Shown: positions 9,909 through 19,573, counted from the stretch's first letter. The stretch is DNA of 64,000 nucleotides from Paradevosia sp036499825 (GCA_036499825.1 DASYCZ010000026.1:1-64000); one strand, 5' to 3'. The notes: generated from the letters alone by a model not told the origin. Made by a program: numbers and translations.

Positions 9909-10048
9909 TTTGATCTCCACATGGCGTCGCTTTGCGTTTCTGGCATGGCTGGTCTTCAACTTCAGCTATTACCGTGGATCGCAGTCGGCGCTATTTACCC
10001 TGCAACGGCACTGAGGTGCCAAGACTCTTTACCTGATGGATGACTAGA

Positions 10049-10180
10049 ATGCCTGAACGCAAGAATGATTTCCGCAACGCACTGAGCGCCGTAATCGACG
10101 CGCGCACGCGCGAGTCGCAGCGTCAGGTGAACTTCCGCATGCAGCACCAGCTGCTTGGCGCCTTCACCAAGCGCCCCTAA
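10049..10180 (+). CDS. Small basic protein, 43 residues, unknown
   Basis: A short open frame (starts MPERKNDFRNALSAVIDA, ends LLGAFTKRP) is followed 50 bases later by a strong terminator. Its composition (Arg/Gln-rich, amphipathic, no membrane segment) looks like a small helical protein. It stands alone between the divergent aminopeptidase and the convergent prmA, so the terminator would have no other plus-strand gene to serve. That, and normal codon use, are the evidence that it is real. I do not recognise a family. Confidence 0.55.
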   Translation: MPERKNDFRNALSAVIDARTRESQRQVNFRMQHQLLGAFTKRP

Positions 10181-10229
10181 TTCGTTTCCTCCAAAGTCGG
10201 GGACATGCAGCCTCGAACGAAACGTGACG

Positions 10230-10262
10230 ATCCCCGGACTTGCCTCCGGGGATTTTGTTTTT
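10230..10262 (+). terminator. Rho-independent terminator after the 43-residue gene
   Basis: A perfect 9-bp stem (atccccgga / tccggggat) with a 6-nt loop is followed by tttgttttt. It ends the small plus-strand transcript; the prmA stop on the other strand lies just beyond. Confidence 0.85.
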
Positions 10263-10268
10263 CCGGGC

Positions 10269-11138
10269 CTAGAGTTTTTCCAGGATAAGCGTCGTCCACT
10301 CTTTGCGCTGCAGCTTCTGGCGCAGCACCATGCCCTGGCGTGCATAAGCGGCCGTGACGCGCGCGGCCTGCGTGTCGAGCAGGCCTGACAGCACGACGGA
10401 GGCGCCATGCTGCGCTGCGCGGCCCATGGCCGGCGCCAGGGCGACCAGCGGGCCGGCCAGGATATTGGCGACGATCAGGTCGAAAGGCGCATTGCCGGCG
10501 ATGAGCCGATGATTGAGGCCGGTGGCCTCCGCGGCGACGATGAGGCGTTCAACACCATTGTCGCGGGCATTGTCGATGGTCGTCTTCACGGCGACCGGAT
10601 CGATATCGGTCGCCAAGACGGGTAGCCGGGTGCGCTTGGCCAGCGCGATGGCGAGCACGCCCGTACCCGTGCCGACATCAAGCATGGCTCGCGGTTTGGT
10701 GCGTTTCAGCAGGCGATCGATGGCTTCGAGGCAACCCGTCGTGGTTTCGTGATGGCCGGTGCCGAAAGCCTGGGCCGCATCGATCTTGATCCCCGTCAGG
10801 CCGAGCGGAACCGGCGCTGTCTCGTGGCTGCCATAGACATAGAAGCCCCCGGCCACGACGGGTTGCAAACCCTCGAGAGACTTGGCGACCCAGTTGACCT
10901 CCGGGTCGATGGCGTCGACGGTAAAATCGACGGCGCCGCCGAGGGTTTGGCGAGCCAGTTCAGAAAATGATTCAATGTCGGGCGGGCTTTCGCAGGTCGC
11001 CTCGAACACCCATTCGCCGGTCTCTGCGTCTTCGTGGGCGGAGGCGGTGAGGGCCAGGTCTTCGCGCTCCATCACGGCATCGACAAGGGCGTAGGCCTGG
11101 TCCTTGGTGAGCGCGACGGAGATCTGTTCAATAGGCAT
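10269..11138 (-). CDS. prmA: Ribosomal protein L11 methyltransferase PrmA
   Basis: PrmA methylates ribosomal protein L11 with S-adenosylmethionine. The 289-residue product has the N-terminal L11-recognition domain (to about residue 110), the linker motif AFGTGHHETT, the SAM-binding motif DVGTGTGVLAIAL and the catalytic-region DLIVANIL typical of PrmA. The start at 11138 (MPIEQISVAL) fits the family; the longer frame upstream adds an unrelated Cys/Arg-rich extension. Confidence 0.95.
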   Translation of the reverse strand: MPIEQISVALTKDQAYALVDAVMEREDLALTASAHEDAETGEWVFEATCESPPDIESFSELARQTLGGAVDFTVDAIDPEVNWVAKSLEGLQPVVAGGFYVYGSHETAPVPLGLTGIKIDAAQAFGTGHHETTTGCLEAIDRLLKRTKPRAMLDVGTGTGVLAIALAKRTRLPVLATDIDPVAVKTTIDNARDNGVERLIVAAEATGLNHRLIAGNAPFDLIVANILAGPLVALAPAMGRAAQHGASVVLSGLLDTQAARVTAAYARQGMVLRQKLQRKEWTTLILEKL

Positions 11139-11206
11139 GGGGGGCTCGCTGCAAAACTCCGGGCGTTCTTGCAGCCTTTGAGGGCGGCAAGTCAATCAGG
11201 AGACGC

Positions 11207-11524
11207 TCAGATACGGACAGCGGTTCCCGAGGCCGAGACCATCAGCATCGAACCGTTGGAGCCGACGACTTCATAATCGATGTCGACTGCGACCACGGCA
11301 TTGGCGCCACGCGCCTTGGCTTCGGCTTCGAGCTCTGCCAGGGCGTCATTGCGCGCATCGCGCAGGGCGCCTTCGTAAGGGCCGGAGCGACCACCGACGA
11401 TATCGCGGATGCCGGCGAAGAGGTCCTTGAAGATATTGGCGCCGACGATGACCTCGCCAGTGACGATGCCGAGATAATCCTGGACGGGTCGGCCTTCAAT
11501 TGTAGGCGTAGTGGTGATGATCAA
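11207..11524 (-). CDS. YbjQ-family (UPF0145) protein
   Basis: This small cytoplasmic protein belongs to the YbjQ/UPF0145 family, sometimes called heavy-metal-binding; its function is not established. The product of 105 residues matches the family length and shows YLGIVTGEVIVGANIFKD, the glycine-rich GGRSGPYE and GANAVVAVDIDYEVVG. The start is taken as TTG at 11524, preceded by AGGAG at a good distance; no ATG is available in a sensible position. It lies 68 bases upstream of prmA on the same strand and may share its transcript. Confidence 0.85.
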   Translation of the reverse strand: MIITTTPTIEGRPVQDYLGIVTGEVIVGANIFKDLFAGIRDIVGGRSGPYEGALRDARNDALAELEAEAKARGANAVVAVDIDYEVVGSNGSMLMVSASGTAVRI

Positions 11525-11667
11525 TCGGAGCTCCTGAAAATCGGAGTTCCACAGCAGCATGATTCTGCCCCGTCTCCGAAGTTATTGGACGCAGCATCTG
11601 GTTTGCCCTTGTCTGGCAGACACGAATACGGGAAGTTGAAGTACCAGCCGCCTCAACCGGTTTTCTC

Positions 11668-12630
11668 TTGTCCATCTCCCAGAGCGTAACATTACCCAGC
11701 GGAACGCCGGCCAATGCGGCATTGACCGGCATTGCCTTCAAGGTCGTCTCGGTTCTCGTCTTTCTCGTCATGTCCAGCCTCCTGAAGGCGTGCGACGGCA
11801 TCCCGGCGGGGGAACTGGTGTTCTTCCGGTCGAGCATCGGCATTATCCCGGTGATGATTTTCCTCGCCTGGCGCGGGCAGTTGATCGAGGGCTTCAAGAC
11901 GAGTTCGGTGGTGGGGCAGGTGTGGCGCGGGCTCGTGGGAACGGCGTCGATGGCGACCGGGTTCTTTGCCCTCACCAAGCTGCCGCTACCCGAGGCCATC
12001 ACCATCAACTACGCGACGCCGCTGGTGATCGTGATCTTCGGCGCGGTGTTCCTGGGCGAGAATGTGCGGCTATACCGCTGGACGGCGGTGGTCATCGGGT
12101 TGATAGGAGTGCTGATCATCGCCTGGCCGAGCCTGACGCTGATCAATTCAGGCGTCAGTCAGGAGGTGGCGATCGGCGCGATCTCGGCGCTGCTGTCTTG
12201 CTGCTTTTCTGGCGTTGCGATGTTGCTGGTGCGACGGCTGGTACAGCGGGAGAAATCCTCGACGATCGTGCTGTATTTCCTGATCTCGTCGAGCATCATC
12301 GCACTGGTGACCGTGCCGTTCGGCTGGGTCATGCCGACATCGCTGCAGGCGATGTACCTGATCGGGGCAGGGTTCGCGGGCGGCATAGCGCAGATCCTGC
12401 TGACGGAGAGCTACCGGCATGCGGAGATGTCCGTGGTGGCGCCGTTCGAATATTCGTCGCTGATCTTCAGCGTCCTGATCGGGTATTTCTTTTTCGGTGA
12501 TGTGCCGACGTTGTTCATATGGGTGGGCGGCGTGATCGTCATCGGATCAGGCCTGTTCATCATTTATCGCGAGCATCGTTTGGGGCTGGACCGGAGCGAG
12601 GCGAGACAATTGTCTACGCCGCAGGGGTAG
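11668..12630 (+). CDS. EamA-family (DMT) transporter
   Basis: This is an inner-membrane permease of the drug/metabolite transporter superfamily, with about ten transmembrane segments arranged as two EamA repeats. The first repeat contains LTKLPLPEAITINYATPLVIVIFGAVFLGE, a pattern typical of the family (quoted here in parts: LPEAITINYATPLVI and FGAVFLGE). The substrate cannot be told. The start is uncertain: the TTG at 11668 has no good ribosome site, and the frame stays open upstream to at least 11581 with no ATG or GTG, while the first ATG (11770) falls within the first membrane segment. Confidence 0.88.
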   Translation: MSISQSVTLPSGTPANAALTGIAFKVVSVLVFLVMSSLLKACDGIPAGELVFFRSSIGIIPVMIFLAWRGQLIEGFKTSSVVGQVWRGLVGTASMATGFFALTKLPLPEAITINYATPLVIVIFGAVFLGENVRLYRWTAVVIGLIGVLIIAWPSLTLINSGVSQEVAIGAISALLSCCFSGVAMLLVRRLVQREKSSTIVLYFLISSSIIALVTVPFGWVMPTSLQAMYLIGAGFAGGIAQILLTESYRHAEMSVVAPFEYSSLIFSVLIGYFFFGDVPTLFIWVGGVIVIGSGLFIIYREHRLGLDRSEARQLSTPQG

Positions 12631-12648
12631 TTCCAATACGGCGACAGC

Positions 12649-14985
12649 TCACCCTTTGCGGACGAAACTATCCAGCACCTTCTTGCGGCCGGCCTTTTCG
12701 AAATCGATCGTGAGCTTGTTGCCCTCGACATCGGTGACGGCGCCATAGCCGAACTTCAGGTGGAAGACACGGTTGCCCACGGCGTAGCCGGAGCCGGGCC
12801 CCAGATCGACCGAGCGGGCGACGAGTTCGCCATCGATGGTCAGCGGGCCGGCACCCTTGCGGCTGGCCTGCTGGGCTTTGGCACGCTGCCAGCCCGGAGT
12901 TTCGTAGACGCTGTCGAACGGATCGGAGACGTTGAACCGGCTGGTGCCGCGGCCGCCATAACCGTAGCCGCCATAGGACGAGCCAGTATCCTTGACCTCG
13001 ACGACGTCGGCCGGCAGCTCATCCAGGAAGCGCGACGGAATGGCGGATTGCCAGAGGCCGTGGATACGCCGGTTCTGGGCGACGCTGATACGGGCGCGCT
13101 TGCGGGCGCGGGTAATGCCCACATAGGCCAGCCGCCGCTCTTCCTCGAGGCCGGCACGGCCGCTTTCGTCCAGCGAGCGCTGGTGCGGGAACAGGCCTTC
13201 TTCCCAGCCGGGCAGGAAGACGGTGTTGAATTCCAGACCCTTGGCGGAATGCAGCGTCATGATGGAGACGGCATCGTCGGCCTCGTTGGTGTCACGCTCC
13301 ATCACCAATGAGACGTGTTCGAGGAAACCGCCCAGGGTCTCGAACTCTTCCATGGAGCGCACCAGCTCCTTGAGGTTTTCGAGGCGCCCGGGCGAATCCG
13401 GAGATTTGTCGTTCTGCCACATCGCCGTATAGCCGCTCTCGTCGAGAATCTGCTCGGCGAGTTCCGCGTGTGGGACGCTGCGGGACCGGCTGGCCCAGTC
13501 GTCGAACTGGCCGACGAGTTCGCGCAACGTCGTGCGCTGCTTGGATTTCAGCTCCTCGGTCTCGATGAGCATACGGGTGGCGGAAAGGAGCGGGACCTGC
13601 TGGTGGCGGGCGGTATCGAACAGGATCTTGACGGTTGAATCGCCGAGGCCACGTTTGGGGACGTTGACGATGCGCTCGAAGGCAAGGTCGTCGGCAGGCT
13701 GGGCGACAAGGCGCATATAGGCCAAAGCATCGCGGATTTCCTTGCGCTCATAAAAGCGCGGGCCGCCGATGACGCGATAGTTGAGGCCCAGGGTGATGAA
13801 CCGCTCTTCGAACTCGCGCATCTGGAAGGAAGCGCGCACCAGGATCGCCATTGAATTGAGGCTCTCGCCCTGGCGCTGGTATTGCTCGATTTCCTCGCCG
13901 ACGTTCCGGGCTTCCTCTTCGCTGTCCCAAACGGCAGTGACCGCAACGGTCTCGCCTTTTTCGCCGACGTCTGTCTGCAGGGTCTTGCCGAGCCGGCTTT
14001 CGTTGTGGGCGATGAGATGGCTGGCGGCGGAAAGGATGTTGGCGGTGGAACGGTAGTTGCGCTCGAGGCGAATGACCTTGGCGCCCGGAAAGTCCTTCTC
14101 GAAGCGCAGGATGTTGTCCACCTCGGCGCCGCGCCAGCCATAGATCGACTGATCGTCGTCACCGACGACACAGATATTGGCTTCGCTGGCGGGTTTGCCC
14201 TGCGCCAAGAGGCGCAGCCACAGGTATTGGGCGACGTTGCTGTCCTGGTATTCGTCGACCAGCATGTAGCGGAACCGCTGGTGATATTCGGCGAGAACGC
14301 CGGGATTGTCGCGGAAGAGGCGGATGCATTCCAGCAGCAGGTCGCCGAAATCGGCAGCGTTGAGGGCCTTCAGGCGAGCCTGATAATCGGCATAAAGTTT
14401 TGCGCCCTTGCCATTGGCATAAACGCCACTTTCCGCCGAGGTGATGTCCCTTGGCAGCATGCCGCGGTTTTTCCAGTTGTCGAGCATGCCGGCGAACTGG
14501 CGGGCGGGCCAGCGCTTCTCATCGATGTTCTCGACTTCGAGCAGCTGCTTGATCAGCCGGATCTGGTCGTCGGTATCGAGGATGGTGAAATCGGACTTGA
14601 GATCGACCAGTTCGGCATGGCGACGGATGATGCGGGCGCCGATGGAGTGGAACGTGCCAAGCCAGGGCATGCCCTCGACGGTCGAGCCGACAAGCTTGGC
14701 GATGCGCTCCTTCATCTCGCGGGCGGCCTTGTTGGTGAAGGTCACCGAAAGAATTTCGCTGCCCCGCGCCTTGCGGGTAGTGAGGATATGGGCGATGCGG
14801 GTGGTGAGGACGCGAGTCTTGCCGGTGCCGGCGCCGGCGAGCACCAGCAGCGGTCCCTCGATCGACAACACGGCGTCGCGTTGTTCCTCGTTGAGGCCCT
14901 CCAGATAGTCAGGCGTCTGCCGGCCAAACTGGCTGGTGATGGGCCCTCCGGCAGGACGGGGCGTTCTTTGCGGTTCAGCTGACAT
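12649..14985 (-). CDS. uvrD: ATP-dependent DNA helicase UvrD/PcrA
   Basis: This is a superfamily 1A 3'-5' helicase for nucleotide excision and mismatch repair. The 778 residues show the Q motif (LNEEQRDAV), Walker A (AGAGTGKT), the DEYQDSN box, the GDDDQSIYGWRGA motif, QRSL/GLEF motifs near residue 570 (MTLHSAKGLEFNTVFLPG) and VGITRARKR. The C-terminus carries the Tudor-like domain of PcrA/UvrD (VFHLKFGYGAVTDVEGNKL) that contacts RNA polymerase. No ligand or partner gene is adjacent; it lies divergent from the AsmA-like gene. Confidence 0.95.
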   Translation of the reverse strand: MSAEPQRTPRPAGGPITSQFGRQTPDYLEGLNEEQRDAVLSIEGPLLVLAGAGTGKTRVLTTRIAHILTTRKARGSEILSVTFTNKAAREMKERIAKLVGSTVEGMPWLGTFHSIGARIIRRHAELVDLKSDFTILDTDDQIRLIKQLLEVENIDEKRWPARQFAGMLDNWKNRGMLPRDITSAESGVYANGKGAKLYADYQARLKALNAADFGDLLLECIRLFRDNPGVLAEYHQRFRYMLVDEYQDSNVAQYLWLRLLAQGKPASEANICVVGDDDQSIYGWRGAEVDNILRFEKDFPGAKVIRLERNYRSTANILSAASHLIAHNESRLGKTLQTDVGEKGETVAVTAVWDSEEEARNVGEEIEQYQRQGESLNSMAILVRASFQMREFEERFITLGLNYRVIGGPRFYERKEIRDALAYMRLVAQPADDLAFERIVNVPKRGLGDSTVKILFDTARHQQVPLLSATRMLIETEELKSKQRTTLRELVGQFDDWASRSRSVPHAELAEQILDESGYTAMWQNDKSPDSPGRLENLKELVRSMEEFETLGGFLEHVSLVMERDTNEADDAVSIMTLHSAKGLEFNTVFLPGWEEGLFPHQRSLDESGRAGLEEERRLAYVGITRARKRARISVAQNRRIHGLWQSAIPSRFLDELPADVVEVKDTGSSYGGYGYGGRGTSRFNVSDPFDSVYETPGWQRAKAQQASRKGAGPLTIDGELVARSVDLGPGSGYAVGNRVFHLKFGYGAVTDVEGNKLTIDFEKAGRKKVLDSFVRKG

Positions 14986-15135
14986 CTATCCTCGGCACAG
15001 GTCCACTAACGCGGAATCCCTGCAGCTTGACGAATCTCTTTTTGTTCTCTTCGCAATATAGGTGCGAGGAACGTTGATGTATATGCGCGGGCGTGCTTTT
15101 GCTCTCCGGCGCAAGGAATTGATTACACCGTCAAA

Positions 15136-18100
15136 ATGTCGCCCTCGGGGCGGCTCATGCAGGGTGACGGGGAATTGCAACTTCCCTACACTCCCAAAAA
15201 CAAAGGCGACTCGGTCACTTTGCTGAACCGCATTTACATCGTCGTGGGCATTCTCGCTATTTTGGCGCTGGCTGGCGCCTTCATTGCGCCGCGCTTCATT
15301 CAGTGGGGCAATTATCGCGACCGCATGGAGGCGATGGCGAGCGAGGCCCTGGGTACGAAGGTGGCCATTCTCGGCGATATTCACTTCAACCTGCTGCCGG
15401 CGCCGCAACTGGAATTCGCCGATGTCGCCGTGGGGCCGGCCGATGCGCCGGTGCTGAAGGTCAGCCACGTCAAGGCCGAATTCTCGCTGCTGGATTTCCT
15501 GCGTGACCAATATGCCGTGACCCGGCTGGTGCTGGATGAGCCTGCCCTCAATGTGAAGATCGACGAATCCGGTTTTTTCCAGATTGGCCTGACCTTGCCC
15601 CAGCAGGTGAGCACCACGAACGTATCGATCGGCAACGCCACCATCACCAATGGAACGTTGAGCGTGGCCGACATGCGCGCCGGCGACGCGGTGACGATCG
15701 ATGGGCTGAACGGCGATATCAAGCTGCAGGCACTGCGCGGGCCCTTCGCCTTTCAGGGCAGCGGCTCCGTGGGTGATCAGCGCTATGCGCTGCGGGTGTC
15801 GACGTCGGCGATGGATGCGCAAGGGGCAACGCGCCTGTCGGCTTTCGCGCAACCGGACAACAAGGCCTATTCGATCAATGCCGAAGGTATCCTGGCGACG
15901 GGGTATGCGCCGCGTTTCGATGGTGATCTGACTTATCGGCAGGCCCCGCCGCCTGCCGAAAATGCCGAAGGCGTGCAAGGTGACCTGGTGCTCACCAGCA
16001 AGGTGCAGGCGAGCGCGGACCAAATTGTGCTGCCCAGCTACACGCTGCAGCCGGATGAGAACCGTTCGGGCATCCGGTTGACTGGCAGCGCGGTGGTGCA
16101 TCTGAACGAGAAGCGTGACTTCGATGCAGTGGTTTCCGGAGGCGCAGTCGCCTTGCCACCGCGTGATGCGACGAAGGAAGAGGGGCCGCAGCCCTATGAG
16201 CTGGTGCGGCTGCTCGGTGAATTGCCGATGCCGCAGGTGCCTCCGATCGCCGGAACCGTCACCGTGGATCTGGCTGAACTCGATCTGCGTGGCGTCAGTC
16301 TGCGCGATGTCCGTATCGATGCTTCCACCGATACTCAAAGTTGGGCGATCAAGACGGCCGAGGCCCATCTTCCCGGCAATACCGTGCTCAGGGCCAGCGG
16401 AAAACTGGCGGGCGTGGAGGGACGGCCGAGTTTTTCAGGCGATTTCTCCATGGCGACCGCGCGGCTCGACGGCCTGGCGCCGCTCTGGCGCAAGCCCGGG
16501 GATAGCAATCCGCTCTTCAACCTGCCGGCGTCGCTCAGAGGCAAGCTGATGCTGGATGGTGACGATCTGCGGCTCGCCGATGGCAGCTTGGCGCTCGACG
16601 GCAATGAGAGCGCGGTGACGGTCGATGTCGGTTTCGGTCCCGAACGGCGTCTCGATTTTTCCGGCAAGTTCGATACGCTGAGTGCCGCAGATACGGAGGC
16701 TCTGGCCGCACTGCTGCCGACCACGGGACCGGATGACAGCTTCGGCGTGACGTTTCCGCAAGGGCATCTGACATTGGGTGCGCAATCAGCCAGCCTTTTC
16801 GGTCTCGACGGCACCGGAATGGTGGCCGAGGGCAGTTGGGACAATGGGACGGTACAGGTCACGCAATTGACGGCTGCCGACTATGGCGGGGTCAAGTTCG
16901 ACCTTTCGGGACATTTGAGCGGTAGCCTGGCGGAGCCGGTTCTGGCAGCCGGCGGTTCAGTGAGTGTCACAACCGCCGGGGCTCCGGCGCTCGTACGGCT
17001 CTATGACCTTGCCGGCACCCCACAGGCGATGCGGGATTATATCGGCAAGTCGCTCCCCTCGAATCTGAAGGTTACGCTCGAAGATCCCGACAAGAGCGGG
17101 GCCCAGGTGCTGACGGCGACGGGCAGGATGGGCGTCGCGGACCTCGGCCTGTCCGTGCAATTGACCGGTGGCGTTGCCAAGGCGTTGAGCTCTCCGCTCT
17201 CCATCACCGCCGAACTGGCGGCATCGGACGGGACCGGATTGACCCAACAGCTCGGGCTTGGCGACATAAGCCTTTTTCCCGAGGATGCGGCGGTTCGCGT
17301 CAAGGCGGTGGTCGACGGCACTGTATCGGATGGCTTTGAGACGGATATCGTTGCGAGCGGCGGCACTTCTGACAATCTGGAGTTCAAGGGAAAGGTGATC
17401 GCCAGCGATCTCGCGTCTCCCGCCGGCAAAGGCACTGTGGTGGCACAGCTGTCGGATGCCACGGCACTGGCCGGCTTCTTCGGCGCAGCGGGTATCTATG
17501 TGCCGCCGATCGATGCCACGGCGGATGTCGATTTCACCGGCGACAGGAGCCTGGTCGTCGACAAGATCGTTGGCAAGTCGAACGGACAGGATTTTTCAGG
17601 TGCGTTGCAACTGACGCGGCAGGGCACGGTCGGCAATGTCGATGGTACGCTGATGCTGGCAGATGTCGATGTTGCCGGCTTGACCTCGGTGCTCGGAGGA
17701 CCGGCGGCGCTGCTGCCCGGCGCGAGCGGTCCCTGGCCGGACGGGCCACTCTCGGTCGGCGATGTTCCGCGATCGACCCGCGGGGCGATTGCGGTTACGA
17801 CGCCGATGCTGACGGTGGGCGGCCGGGTGGTGACCGACGCGCATTTCGAATTGGGTTGGGATGAAAACGCTATCAGGATGCGTGGCCTGCAGGGCAAGTT
17901 CGGCGACGGCACTATCGGGGTTGAACTAGCCGTCTGCTGCAGCGGCACGATCGCGCAAAAGCAGGTGACCGGCCGGCTGACGCTCGACAAGGTGACGCTG
18001 TCGGCACTGCTGCCGGAGGCGCCCGCCGAAGCGATCAGCGGCACGATCTCCGGTTCGGCGCAATTCAACGGCACGGGCGCCAGCATCGCCGAGGTCATGG

Positions 18101-18849
18101 CCAGCATGGTCGGGCAGGGGAACTACGCACTGAACGGGCTTTCAATCGCCAAGTTCGACCCCGGGGTGTTCAAAGCTGTGGCAGGTCTGAACAATATTCT
18201 CGATCTCGAACCCGACGCACTGAGTTCGATCGTCGCCATGGGGCTGGACCAGGGGGCATTCGCCGTCCCCGATCTTTCGGGAGCTATCACCATCGCGGGC
18301 GGCAAGGTGCAAACACAGAACCTCACGGCCGAGAGTGGTGGCGCCCGGCTGTTCGGCGGTGCCGGATTGCGGCTTTCCGATCTCGGCCTCGACGGCTCGT
18401 TCGCGCTGACGCCTACGGGACAGGTCGACGACAAGGGGCTCATCACGCCAACGACGTCGCAGGTGACGGCGGTGCTGTCGGGCACGCTGAGTGCGCCAGA
18501 GCGGCAACTCGATCTTGGCTCCATGGTCGATGCCATCAAGGTCAGGGCCTATGAGGTCGAGGTCGATCGCCTCGAGCAGTTGCAGGCCGAGGACCTGGCG
18601 CGCCAGAAGGAAGCCGCCGATGAGCGCGCCAAGCTCATGGCAGAGCAAAAACGCATTGCCGATGAAGCGGCTGCCAAGAAGGCCGCGGACGAGGCGGCGG
18701 CCAAGAAGGCGGCCGATGATGCAGCGGCCGCCAAGGCGGCCCAGGAGCAGCAGACGACCCCGTCGCCCGCCGGAGCCGATCCCGTTGGGCAGCCACTCAG
18801 CCTGCCGCCACCGGTGTTCAACTCGCCGTCCTTCACCACCCTACAATAG
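15136..18849 (+). CDS. Giant AsmA-family envelope protein
   Basis: This 1237-residue protein has one N-terminal membrane anchor (about residues 33-55) followed by an AsmA domain (IQWGNYRDRMEAMASEALG, then GDIHFNLLPAPQLEF), beta-rich repeats, and the AsmA C-terminal domain (LNGLSIAKFDPGVFKAVAGL region near residue 1000). AsmA-like proteins are bridge-type proteins that affect lipid transport between inner and outer membranes. The last 90 residues are an Ala/Lys/Glu coiled coil made of near-repeats of AAKKAADE, then a Pro-rich tail. Several starts are possible (15136 or 15157 ATG, or a TTG at 15220 just before the anchor). Its stop overlaps the convergent RHH gene by 9 bases. Confidence 0.9.
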   Translation: MSPSGRLMQGDGELQLPYTPKNKGDSVTLLNRIYIVVGILAILALAGAFIAPRFIQWGNYRDRMEAMASEALGTKVAILGDIHFNLLPAPQLEFADVAVGPADAPVLKVSHVKAEFSLLDFLRDQYAVTRLVLDEPALNVKIDESGFFQIGLTLPQQVSTTNVSIGNATITNGTLSVADMRAGDAVTIDGLNGDIKLQALRGPFAFQGSGSVGDQRYALRVSTSAMDAQGATRLSAFAQPDNKAYSINAEGILATGYAPRFDGDLTYRQAPPPAENAEGVQGDLVLTSKVQASADQIVLPSYTLQPDENRSGIRLTGSAVVHLNEKRDFDAVVSGGAVALPPRDATKEEGPQPYELVRLLGELPMPQVPPIAGTVTVDLAELDLRGVSLRDVRIDASTDTQSWAIKTAEAHLPGNTVLRASGKLAGVEGRPSFSGDFSMATARLDGLAPLWRKPGDSNPLFNLPASLRGKLMLDGDDLRLADGSLALDGNESAVTVDVGFGPERRLDFSGKFDTLSAADTEALAALLPTTGPDDSFGVTFPQGHLTLGAQSASLFGLDGTGMVAEGSWDNGTVQVTQLTAADYGGVKFDLSGHLSGSLAEPVLAAGGSVSVTTAGAPALVRLYDLAGTPQAMRDYIGKSLPSNLKVTLEDPDKSGAQVLTATGRMGVADLGLSVQLTGGVAKALSSPLSITAELAASDGTGLTQQLGLGDISLFPEDAAVRVKAVVDGTVSDGFETDIVASGGTSDNLEFKGKVIASDLASPAGKGTVVAQLSDATALAGFFGAAGIYVPPIDATADVDFTGDRSLVVDKIVGKSNGQDFSGALQLTRQGTVGNVDGTLMLADVDVAGLTSVLGGPAALLPGASGPWPDGPLSVGDVPRSTRGAIAVTTPMLTVGGRVVTDAHFELGWDENAIRMRGLQGKFGDGTIGVELAVCCSGTIAQKQVTGRLTLDKVTLSALLPEAPAEAISGTISGSAQFNGTGASIAEVMASMVGQGNYALNGLSIAKFDPGVFKAVAGLNNILDLEPDALSSIVAMGLDQGAFAVPDLSGAITIAGGKVQTQNLTAESGGARLFGGAGLRLSDLGLDGSFALTPTGQVDDKGLITPTTSQVTAVLSGTLSAPERQLDLGSMVDAIKVRAYEVEVDRLEQLQAEDLARQKEAADERAKLMAEQKRIADEAAAKKAADEAAAKKAADDAAAAKAAQEQQTTPSPAGADPVGQPLSLPPPVFNSPSFTTLQ

Positions 18850-19068
18850 CGGGGCGCGGGCGCGCGCCTTGGCTTGATACCATTGCAGGATCGCGACCCG
18901 GACCGCCGATGACAGGTTGGGTTCGGCCCGTTCTTCGTCAATGACGCGAATCGTGTCGGCGAGAGGTTGAGCGCGTTCCGTCGCCATGGCCTCTAGGCCG
19001 GCCCAGAATTCAGGCTCGAGCGCCAGGCTCGTACGGTGTCCCGCGATCGTCAGCGAGCGCTTTTGCAC
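18841..19068 (-). CDS. Ribbon-helix-helix domain protein
   Basis: This 75-residue product looks like the RHH_4 family common in alphaproteobacteria: RSLTIAGHRTSLALEPEFW makes the beta strand and first helix, followed by LADTIRVIDEE and SSAVRVAILQWY. Such proteins are presumed DNA-binding dimers, but the targets are unknown. The start is GTG at 19068, 13 bases after the sspB stop, so it is probably the second gene of an sspB operon. The same pair occurs in other Hyphomicrobiales. Confidence 0.85.
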   Translation of the reverse strand: MQKRSLTIAGHRTSLALEPEFWAGLEAMATERAQPLADTIRVIDEERAEPNLSSAVRVAILQWYQAKARARAPLL

Positions 19069-19081
19069 GGCCTCGCCGGAA

Positions 19082-19573
19082 TCAAGGCTTCTTGCGGAAG
19101 GCGTCGAGGCTGATGACCTTCTCGCCCGGTGTTTCGGAGACCGGGGCTTCGGAATTGTCGGCGATCTCAGCCGCCGCATCCAGTTCATCCTCGCCTTCGA
19201 TGATGTCGGTCGGCGCCCGTTCGGGATCGAACTGCAGGCCGAACTGCACGGATGGATCGAAGAAGCCCTTGATGGCGGAGAAGGGGATCACGAGGGTTTC
19301 CGGGTGTCCATCGAAGGACAGGCCAACCTCAAAATGCGTTTCGGTGACCTTGAGGTCCCAGAACTGGTTCTGCAGGACGATGGTCATTTCCTTGTCGTAC
19401 TGCGCCAGCAGCCGTTCCGACAGCCGCACGCCCGGAGCGCGCGTCACAAAAGAGATGAAGAAGTGGTGTTCACCAGGCAGGCCCGTCTTCACGACTTCGG
19501 CCAGAACCTTGCGGACCACGCCGCGCAGGGCTTCCTGGGCCAGGATATCGTAACGGATCAGATCTTCGGCCAT
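19082..19573 (-). CDS. sspB: SspB-type ClpXP adaptor
   Basis: SspB binds the ssrA degradation tag and tethers tagged proteins to ClpX. This is the alphaproteobacterial form: 163 residues, with MAEDLIRYDILAQEALRGVV and GEHHFFISFVTRAPGV in the substrate-binding fold, the FSAIKGFFDPSVQFGLQF segment, then a long acidic flexible linker and a short conserved C-terminal module (EKVISLDAFRKK) that docks on ClpX. It lies directly downstream of the tmRNA gene on the same strand, joining tag source and tag reader. Confidence 0.93.
   Translation of the reverse strand: MAEDLIRYDILAQEALRGVVRKVLAEVVKTGLPGEHHFFISFVTRAPGVRLSERLLAQYDKEMTIVLQNQFWDLKVTETHFEVGLSFDGHPETLVIPFSAIKGFFDPSVQFGLQFDPERAPTDIIEGEDELDAAAEIADNSEAPVSETPGEKVISLDAFRKKP

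Noticed and set aside
8652..10043. A 463-codon plus-strand frame opposite the Xaa-Pro aminopeptidase
   Set aside because: The minus-strand enzyme has all five metal ligands; the plus frame is its shadow.
14986..16368. A 460-codon minus-strand frame opposite the AsmA-like gene
   Set aside because: Arg/His-rich, no family likeness, and lies within a clear membrane-anchored protein gene.
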